A program made the translations under genes and the position numbers. Positions 56,655-64,000 of a stretch of 64,000 bases of DNA are shown here, one piece after another (positions within the stretch are counted from its first letter, which is position 1; each line of letters opens with the position of its first letter). The notes beneath the pieces were generated by a model that did not search any database, had not been told where the DNA came from, and saw only the letters and a program-made list of their open reading frames with translations. Where the stretch lies: contig CM037857.1 of assembly GCA_021292105.1 (NCBI GenBank), positions 42,649,464 through 42,713,463 on the forward strand, in the 5' to 3' direction. The stretch is from Anadara kagoshimensis (Eukaryota; Mollusca; Bivalvia; Arcoida; Arcidae).

Positions 56655-58015
56655 ATTTTGTTGGTTTGCTTTCCAAAGGTCTGTGGTTTTCTCTTGGCAC
56701 TCCAGTTTCCTCCATCATTCACAATATAACTGCCTTGATATAAGTGAAAATACTCTTGACTTTAGTCAAGAACTAGAAAAACTGTGAGCCACAAGCTCAC
56801 GAAAAATACCCCCTGCTCCCAAAAATCCATCGGATCAAATTTTTAAATAGGAAGTGCACATCTACATTATATCACAAAGATTGTGTGAAAGTTTCATGAA
56901 AATCCATTGAAGGGTTTAGGAGGAGTTGCGGATAAAAGATAGGTACCCTAAGGTGTAACGGAAGGACGAACGGACACCCCTATCACTACCGGTATATACC
57001 CCCCACTTTTTAAGTGGGGAGTATAAAAACAAGTAATATTATACTGGCATGTATCTAGACGATAAGTTCGGGAATGGTGGAATGGATTAAAACTACTTAC
57101 ACCCAAGTCAAGATTCTTTCACTTATATGGAAGGTCAGTTCTGAGATGATGGAAGTCTAGAAATGGTGTTTTACTTCCCAGACAAGATTTTTTTCACTTA
57201 TACCAAGAGCTGGTGAAGTTGAGTATTGATGCTTCATTACCGTTAAGATTCCAATAACTTATCTTGATGGATTGGAGTAATGGTGTTTCATATTTCATTA
57301 CTTCGAAGTCAAGATTCTTCAAGATCCTGTTTTAGGCTGTCAAATTGCTGACATTCAAACCAGCTGTTTATCGATAGGTGGATTGAGTTGATGAGCCATC
57401 AAAACTGCAACAGAAAATTAAAACGGACCACAAAGCAACACATTCTTTTGCAGGATAAAAAGATTTAAATAAATAAAAAATTATCTGATTAAATTATAAA
57501 TAAGATTCATAAAGAATTAAAAATTAAAAAATTCATCACAGCGAACAAAAGCATAGATACACGATCATTTACAGAAAAGTTTATGATGATTGTATTTCAA
57601 AATGAGTGAAGTAAACTAATGCTGTTTAAGACCCCACTCAAGATTCCATTTTTTAAATGCAGTCAGTTAATAGGGTGGTGGAGGAAACCAGAGTACCTGA
57701 AAAACCCTAGATTTTAGCTAGTGAGCAGATACTTCCGACTTTTTCTTGTTCAAGGATCCTTGACGACCAAGTTTTCTAAAGCACATGCTTACTCAGTTGG
57801 AAGTTCATGTGTCTAACCCGACTTGTCAGTTCCAAAGTTTTTACTTTGCTTTTGGATTGTGTTTTAGACATGGATTGGTATGTTTGTTTTTGTTTGATAT
57901 CAGTGTCTCTCACTACTTGGTATGTTAGAATCCTACTTCAGAAGAAGAAGAAGCTAGCATGAGAAAGTTTGTATTTTCTGAGTGAGATGGACATTGTTCA
58001 GTAGGCAAGCTGATA
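56655..58015. repeat. Diverged segmental duplication, copy 1
   Basis: ttggtttgctttccaaaggt + ctgtggttttctcttggcac matches 61786 onward, and similarity continues through atactggcatgtatctagac, gatcctgttttaggctgtca, aaaacggaccacaaagcaac and agatggacattgttcagta. This copy contains an extra block at about 56768-57035. Confidence 0.85.
56765..57035 (+). mobile_element. Block ending in ccccactttttaagtgggga, absent from the paralogous copy
   Basis: gaaaaactgtgagccacaag + ctcacgaaaaataccccctg to ccccactttttaagtgggga + gtataaaaacaagtaa interrupts the duplicated segment. Related text (tatcccccacttttggaaga) is at 20917 and 3860. Confidence 0.7.
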
Positions 58016-59595
58016 AAATGTTCTTGGAATCAGCAGCATAGGCCCATCAAGTATACACCAATCTTAAGACTAGAAAAAAAGAGAAAAACATGTTTGACTA
58101 CAGATTGTGTAATACTGGCTTGGGATACAATGACCGAGTTTCATCTGGGGATTGCAGATTATTTGAATTATTGTCCTCAAAAATACAATTACGTAATTGC
58201 TCATTAATTCATCTATAATAGCAATTTTCATAAAAATAATTTGTGGAATGAAAATATATCATATTTTACACATTCTGACCAAATATTGACCTAATAACCC
58301 CTGTAAATCGTGAGAAATAACGGGCTCGTAGTGTCGTGTACAGGCGGTCGGAGGAGGTCGGAAATCGGTTTTTAATTATTGAATTATATTTGAAAAATCA
58401 CCCAGGAGGAATATTATGATGAACGCATGTTTTGAATTACATTACACCATGGGTCAATTTGGTTACGGGCCGACTTTGTTATGGGCCATATTGTCATAAG
58501 CCGATTTGGAATCGCACGTGTCATGGACAAACTCCCCCCCCCCCCCCCCCCTTCAAATTCCTTGATCTGCCTATGAGTTTGTCGTCGATTTCGAATCGTA
58601 ATTAGCTTTGTACTCAGAATAATCATTGTCTGGTTATTATACGATGTTTTCATACAAGCAAAATTGTATTCTGACTCACCTGACTTCGTCTTCAATCAAA
58701 TCAATCTTCCATAAGCATAACCAGCTTGGTGATCCCGTATATTCCGCCGTTGACTTGGAGAACTAACGTTGCTATTTCTTCTAAGCGCACCCTCAACAGA
58801 CTTTTGCAACCCAGATATTCGTCAGTTTATCGCATATATGTACACTTTCAAGTAGACCGCCGTTTTTTATCTATAAACAAAATGGCTTCTTGTGTAGATA
58901 TCTCGAGATGCCGAACGCTGATTGGTTAAGTGACGTATTGAACTCTGTTGACCTTGTCATTGAAATCGTACGATTTACCACGTGCATTTCGGCGGACTTT
59001 TGTATATTGGAAGACAGGGTTGAATTTAAACATTAATACTGCATTTTTTGCATAAAATAGAAAGAATATAAGAATATCGTTATTTTCTTAATACTTTAAA
59101 ATATATTTTGACCAATTTTCAAGTTGATAACTAAAGAAATGCCTGCGTTTTTGAGAAAATTCATTCCCCAGTCTGCACGTGCCGTTCGCGGATTTTTTTT
59201 ATTTTTATGATAGGGTCGACTTTAAACACTTATTGTGGATTTTGTGTACAAGATAGAAAAAATATAAAAATACCGTTTTTTTCGTGAGACCTTAAACTTT
59301 TTTCGGTTAATGGACGACTTTTTCGTACAATGAACGGTTATTCAACGGGAGTGCGTTAAACTTGACTGTTTTCTGAAAAATCCATTTTTTGCATTTTTGA
59401 CCATAAAATTAAGTGTGATACCGATTTTTCCCAAAATTTCACCAAGTTAGATAGCTAGATCGCATTAGACTCCATAACCTCAGAAATTTTTTATCAAAAT
59501 CTATCGAGTAGTTTTCAAGGTTCCCAAGATGCAAGAATATGCTGCTAAAAAGGGAAAAGTTGTCGCCTTTATCATTTCACATCCAGAGGATGTTC
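58015..59595. other. Intergenic, slightly GC-richer stretch
   Basis: Contains a C run (58535-58550). The part at 58690-59000 has CpGs and the text aaaatggcttcttgtgtaga, which opens only a 15-codon frame. It could be a promoter or an element; I cannot decide. Confidence 0.4.
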
Positions 59596-59782
59596 CGAAT
59601 GAATTCGGAACTAATCCTCTAGATTGTTCCATTCTTTAGATATAACGAGTTAACAATCATTTCGGAATTTGACAGCTTTGCAGAGATATTTACCGAGATT
59701 ACACAGTTGCTTTACATTACTAGTTTGGCGACACCTTTAGGGGTTTCGCGGGAAAGAATGGAACAATCTAGAGGATTCCCAT
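59596..59782. mobile_element. Short inverted repeat: aatcctctagattgttccattcttt
   Basis: aatcctctagattgttccat + tctt at about 59611-59635 and the complement aaagaatggaacaatctaga + ggatt at about 59753-59777 surround about 118 bases. Possibly one end structure of an element joined to the inverted 145-bp array. Confidence 0.7.
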
Positions 59783-59789
59783 TGTATTC

Positions 59790-60205
59790 CAATACACATG
59801 CCTGTACAAAGTTTTCCAGACAATTAACCATTTTAGTATACTTTTGCATCTGTGACCTTGACCTTTCAATCAATGACCTTCATCTTTACAGCAAAATGAC
59901 CGTTGTATCAATACCTACAATATTCCAATATACATGCCTTTATAAAAAGTTTAAAGTTTTCCAGATAATTAACAATTTACATATTTTTTGTACCTATGAC
60001 CTTGACCTATGAACTCATGACCTTCATTTACATCTCAAAATTAATGTTGTATAAATACCTACAATAATCCAATATACATGCCTATATACAAATGTATGTA
60101 TAAAAAATGATAATTCCAGATAATTAACCATTTTGATTTTCAGTTGTATCTATGACCTTGACCTTTGAACTCATGACCTTCATTTACATATCAAAATGAC
60201 ATATT
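59790..60205 (-). mobile_element. Fragment of the 145-bp array, inverted
   Basis: About three units reading on the minus strand (aatgaccttcatttacat, tgaccttgacctttgaactc, aatatacatgcctatata) match the arrays at 27.5-28.8 and 48.7-50.0 kb. Confidence 0.75.
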
Positions 60206-61127
60206 GCATACATGGGGTGTCCAGGTTAGGTTGGTAATGTTTAAAACAGACCTGGTGATGTCTTGATATAAGTGAAATATTCTGTACTAGGAAAAACTCA
60301 TTTAATCAATAAATTAAGGTGTGGGGGATTGTGCTTAACAGGTGACCAGGTAGCTCAATACCAAAGCATTCTGTTAGTATGGGAAGGTCCCAGATTCAAA
60401 GTACACATATAGGTTTTCCATGTGCATTTGTCTCAGAGTCTCCTTTCTCTTTCGTAGGCATTAACTACTAAGGCCACAATTAAAAGAATGTATGTTTCCC
60501 CAAACCCCTACCCACATTTTTGTAGGTGGGTAGGTAGGTAGGGTTTTTTTTTTTTTTTTATATCTTGATATTTTTTTTAATATCCAACAGAGCAAAACAA
60601 ATCGATTATGTGTATGTCTGGCATATATAGCCATCTGTAGCAACTTAAATGTACGTGTTAAATTGTCTAAATGTTTGTAGCTCTCTGTGTCAGGTGTCAA
60701 CTTGACATTAATTTTATTTGATTTTATTTGGATTTGTATCTCAGAATTGTTCATGACTGTGATTTTTTCCCTCTTTGACAGTGACTACTAAGTAGCAAAC
60801 TGTTTTAAATATATATATGCATGTACTGTAGTTGTTCAACCTGAAGAATGTTCCATCAAACAATTTACCCTCTGACAGCTCAGGACTCAGATTTTGCTTC
60901 TCACATTGAGGAAATCACCAATATTAATAAAATTATTAGAATGAACTTTATTTGAGCTAAAAGATAACAAACTAAACTAATATGCATATAGTCTCAATAG
61001 ATACAAAGTGATTTTTAAGTCCTGAGTAATGAGGGGGTAGATTCTTTGCTGGAAAAGCCTTGACACTTATTTATCAATACATCAGACAGATTTTAATGCT
61101 TTAATGAATTTTGAATTAAACAAATGA
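60206..61127. other. Intergenic sequence with SINE remnant
   Basis: gaccaggtagctcaatacca + aagcattctg near 60340 is a degraded tRNA-like head. A tttatt at about 60948 is an AATAAA on the minus strand, in range for the small minus-strand gene. Confidence 0.4.
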
Positions 61128-61511
61128 CTAGATTGAAAACAAATTAATAGAAATAAAACAAATGTCGGACAGAACTTCAAACAATGAATCAATATAAAAG
61201 GTTACATATTTCAATGTTCTGTCAAATTCCTTTACGATTCTGATGGGTTCTTCCATATCTGGCTTAAAAGTTGCCGTTCCCATTAATTTATCGGAAACAA
61301 ATGTAGTAATAGTGTCAGTTTTGTGGAACGGGAAGTTTTCTCCTTCCAAAACGTCATGCAGCACGTCGTTCCATGTTTCTTGATCCTCATACTCGTACAG
61401 GTGATTTTTGCACAAGTTTTTTATTTCATTACCACATTTTGCAATTACTGAAGAACACAAGGTAAACGTTCCGCCACCCTTAACTCTTTTGTCTCCTCGT
61501 GTAGACGACAT
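61128..61511 (-). CDS. Small hypothetical protein, minus strand
   Basis: From MSSTRGDKRVKGGGTFTLCS the frame runs about 127 residues to INLFSI and a stop; a further in-frame ATG (MVCYEM) lies five codons upstream. The composition is protein-like, with a K/R-rich start and an acidic middle (YEYEDQETWNDVLHDVLEG). No motif recognised. A gtaacc on the minus strand near 61207 could be a donor, in which case the last 27 or so residues are intronic. The GC-richer stretch just upstream (61500-61700) could be its promoter. It lies outside the recognisable repeats. Confidence 0.5.
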   Translation of the reverse strand: MSSTRGDKRVKGGGTFTLCSSVIAKCGNEIKNLCKNHLYEYEDQETWNDVLHDVLEGENFPFHKTDTITTFVSDKLMGTATFKPDMEEPIRIVKEFDRTLKYVTFYIDSLFEVLSDICFISINLFSI

Positions 61512-61781
61512 TTCATAGCAGACCACCTAAATATTTGTATCGTTTCATGACTTCCGGTCATCATAAAATGATCATCGGCACCGGATCGGCACCGGAAACA
61601 ATCCGGAAATAAAAAAAAAATGTTGCAAAAAAACGGAATAAAAACTTTTGAGTCGGCGGGATTTCTCTGAGTCGGTCGGGCGAGGGGAAACAAACCATAT
61701 TTTTATTTTGGCCTAAGCAACCATTACCCCATTAAATGATTAAGGCCATGTTGTTTTAATAGATCTTAGTGTGAGAAAGGT

Positions 61782-63105
61782 TGTTAGTTTGCTTTCCAAA
61801 GGTTTTTGGTTTTCTCTTGGCACTCCAGTTTCCTCCACCATTTACGATAAACTGCCTTGATATAAGTGAAAATACTTTTGACTCTAGTAAAATAAAAAAG
61901 TGTTATATTATACTGGCATGTATCTAGACAATCAGTTCAGGAATGGTGGAATGGATTAAAACAGTTTTACACCCAAGTCAAGATTCTTTCACTTATATTG
62001 AGATGGCCATTTCAGAGATGATGGGAGTCTAGAAATGATCTTTTACTTCCCAGACAAGATTCTTTCACTTGTACCAAGAGTTGGTGAAGTTAAGTATTGA
62101 TGCTTCATACCTGTAAAGATTCTATCACTTATCTTGATGGGGGTGGAGTAATGGTGTTTTACATTTAATTACTTCACAGTCAAGATTCTTCAAGATCCTG
62201 TTTCAGGCTGTCAAATTGCTGATATCCAATCCAGCTGTATTGATAGGTGGATTTAGTCAATGAATCTTCAAAGCTGCAACAGAAAATTAAAACGGACCAC
62301 AAAGCAACGCATTCTATTCCAGGATAGAAGTAGATTTTAAGAAATACAAATTCTGATTAAATTAAATAGATAAGTACATAAATATTTAAAAACTCATCAG
62401 TGATCAACATGATCAAATAGATGAATAAATGAAACCCATGCAGACAGATTTAAAATAGTTGTATATTCTGAATGAGTGGATCAATTGAGTGATTGGTTGA
62501 AATGTTTTTACATGTCTTTTATATTGAGACATCACCAGGTATTGGTGAAGCGGCAGATAATTTTGATGTTCTCAGGACCAGGTGCGGTGAGCTTTTTTTT
62601 ATGTACCACACTTGTCGTGGCACGGGACAGAAATTTTTAAGGTCTCTTCATTTCTTAACATTGATTTGTTAGTAAAATAACAGCCAGTACCTATTTTCTA
62701 GTGGCTGGGATTGGAACCCACAACCTCCCTCATATGGAGCAAGCAGTCGAATGATTGAGCTACTGCAGTGGTTTCTGAATGAGTGGAGCTACACTGTATA
62801 ATACCCCGCTCAAGATTCTTATAGTATAAAAAGAGGTAAATTCTGAAGGTTTTAATTCTGAGAGGGTGGAGGAAATCAGAGTACCTGAAAAAAACCTATT
62901 GAGCTAACAATGTAATTTTTATACTGTGAAGCTAAGGTCCTTGATGATTAAATTGTCTAAATCAATAAAACACAAGCTTACTGTTACAGATCAGTGTCTC
63001 TCAATACCTAGGTTAGAATCTCACTTCTGAGTGGGAGATGGACATAGATAGCTCAGTAACTGATAGAATGTTCTTGGAAATAGCAAGGTCCATCAAAAAC
63101 ACACT
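61782..63105. repeat. Diverged segmental duplication, copy 2
   Basis: Direct-repeat partner of 56655-58015 about 5.1 kb away. It carries a SINE (62495-62771) that the other lacks. Both copies hold several cttatatt(g)aga/caagattctttcactta SINE-tail phrases and no coding frame. Confidence 0.85.
62495..62771 (-). mobile_element. tRNA-derived SINE
   Basis: ccactgcagtagctcaatca and gttgtgggttccaatcccag on the minus strand, followed by the shared body. It is absent from the paralogous segment at 56.7-58.0 kb, so it inserted after that duplication. Confidence 0.82.
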
Positions 63106-63306
63106 AAAAGTAAGACTGAAAAATAAGGGGGAAACACATGTTGGGCTACTGATTATAGCAACACTGTCAGTGAACACCAAAAGGTGTTGAAAGTTGTGTA
63201 TTGACACCTGATGTGATTTACTGTTTATTTAGCCTATTTCGGAGAAAGCAAGATCGCAAAATACTCTATAAATTTCAATACGACGGGTACAATTCAATGA
63301 TTCTTT

Positions 63307-63851
63307 TACTTACATGAGCCGAGTCGTAACTGAAAATTTCTGTTTCGGTTCCATCCTTGCTTAATATATCATTTTATGCGACAAAATTTAACCTGGGTGG
63401 GCGTTTACAATGGTAATCTTTTTTACGACATGGCGGGGTTCTTTATGGTACGTAGTCATGACGAGAGAGTCGACTATTTACGTAGGTAGTGCAGCTCAAG
63501 AACGAATTGATTTTTGCTTAACCGGGATGACCAAAATCGATTTAAGAAAGTTATGAAGTGAACTACCTTTCTGCATTTTCAAACTTTTGAAAAAAATTGA
63601 CGTAAATTCAAGCTTTAAAACTCAACCCGACCTTTGAATTACCCTTCATTGTACCCCTCCTGAACCTACGTAAATAATAAATTCTTCCGTCATCATTACG
63701 TCACATTAAAGACTCCGCCATTTTGTCAAATTTTTTACCATTGAATTTGTAAACACCCACCCAAAACACGTTTTGGTGCATTAAAGGAGTTATAATGCAC
63801 GAATTAGCTCGAAATAAGGATTATTAGCAACGACTCGGCTCATGTAAGTAA
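63307..63851. mobile_element. About 545-bp TIR element (TACTTACATGAGCCGAGTCGT)
   Basis: The left arm at 63308-63328 is perfectly complementary to 63830-63850. The interior includes attacgtcacattaaag and ccgccattttgtcaaa, which resemble CRE and YY1-type sites. No open frame of note. Confidence 0.85.
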
Positions 63852-63919
63852 ATGATTATTTGATTTTTAACCGTGCCATTCCAATCTTTGAGATATAAGC
63901 GTTATTCCTTTCTCTCCAG

Positions 63920-64000
63920 CCGAGTAAACGGACAGCAATCAAAAGAACTGTGATGGCAGTTGGCCATTTTTTTGGATCCATGATAATGCCATTAATGGAA
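63920..64000 (+). CDS. Candidate exon of an SLC22-like (MFS) organic ion transporter, cut by the window edge
   Basis: A clear acceptor (ttcctttctctccag, ending 63919) opens a 27-codon frame PSKRTAIKRTVMAVGHFFGS + MIMPLME that stays open to the last base. The pattern P-x-K/R-R-T followed by a hydrophobic helix with G-x-x-x-G and a MxMPLxE/A-Y end recalls the cytosolic loop and next helix after the ELVGP motif of SLC22 transporters. Short, and the family is inferred. It marks a second gene continuing to the right. Confidence 0.45.

Overview
The window looks like intron-rich, AT-rich metazoan nuclear DNA packed with small inverted-repeat elements, tRNA-derived SINEs and minisatellites. The repeat style suggests a bivalve or a related lophotrochozoan; this is inference, and no species marker is present. 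There are no bacterial-type operons or CRISPR arrays.

The central object is one large plus-strand gene, about 14.9 to 54.1 kb, encoding a cell-surface ectonucleoside triphosphate diphosphohydrolase (NTPDase/CD39 type). Eleven coding exons can be placed by GT-AG sites, compatible phases and family motifs: 14952-15198, 30140-30275, 31430-31544, 34155-34305, 35581-35752, 38684-38941, 42239-42367, 50737-50886, 52055-52186, 53038-53172 and 53824-54054. All five apyrase conserved regions, two flanking membrane segments and a short cytosolic tail with three YxxPhi motifs are visible. The model has about 618 residues, provided a one-base frame break in the G run at 30222-30224 is an assembly error or a rare allele. 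The first coding exon adds an unusual cytosolic domain of about 82 residues that resembles the ubiquitin-like Ras-binding domain of ELMO proteins.

The most striking feature is repeated tandem amplification of this gene's own exon-intron boundaries. The exon 5 donor is followed by 48 further copies of a 53-bp unit. The acceptor of the first membrane exon is preceded by at least 12 further copies of a 98-bp unit. The acceptors of exons 5 and 8 are each duplicated once, and the exon 10 acceptor occurs five times. Only the copy nearest the exon body keeps the frame open, except at exon 10, where two upstream acceptors would add 7 or 25 residues.

Layout: 1-10.4 kb, AT-rich sequence with a 59-bp minisatellite, MITEs and SINEs; 10.4-14.6 kb, a 39-bp minisatellite of over 100 units; 14.9-15.2 kb, first coding exon; 15.2-30.1 kb, a giant intron with a MITE that grew into a 36-copy 76-bp array, a 3.6-kb AT-rich array, a 2.1-kb element and the exon-boundary array; 30.1-54.1 kb, the NTPDase exons with arrays and elements in the introns; 54.1-64 kb, a 53-bp minisatellite, a diverged 1.3-kb segmental duplication, a possible small minus-strand gene near 61.1-61.5 kb, an inverted-repeat element, and at the right edge a candidate exon of an SLC22-like transporter. 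Exon numbering below is A (ELMO-like), B (first membrane segment), then 2 to 10.
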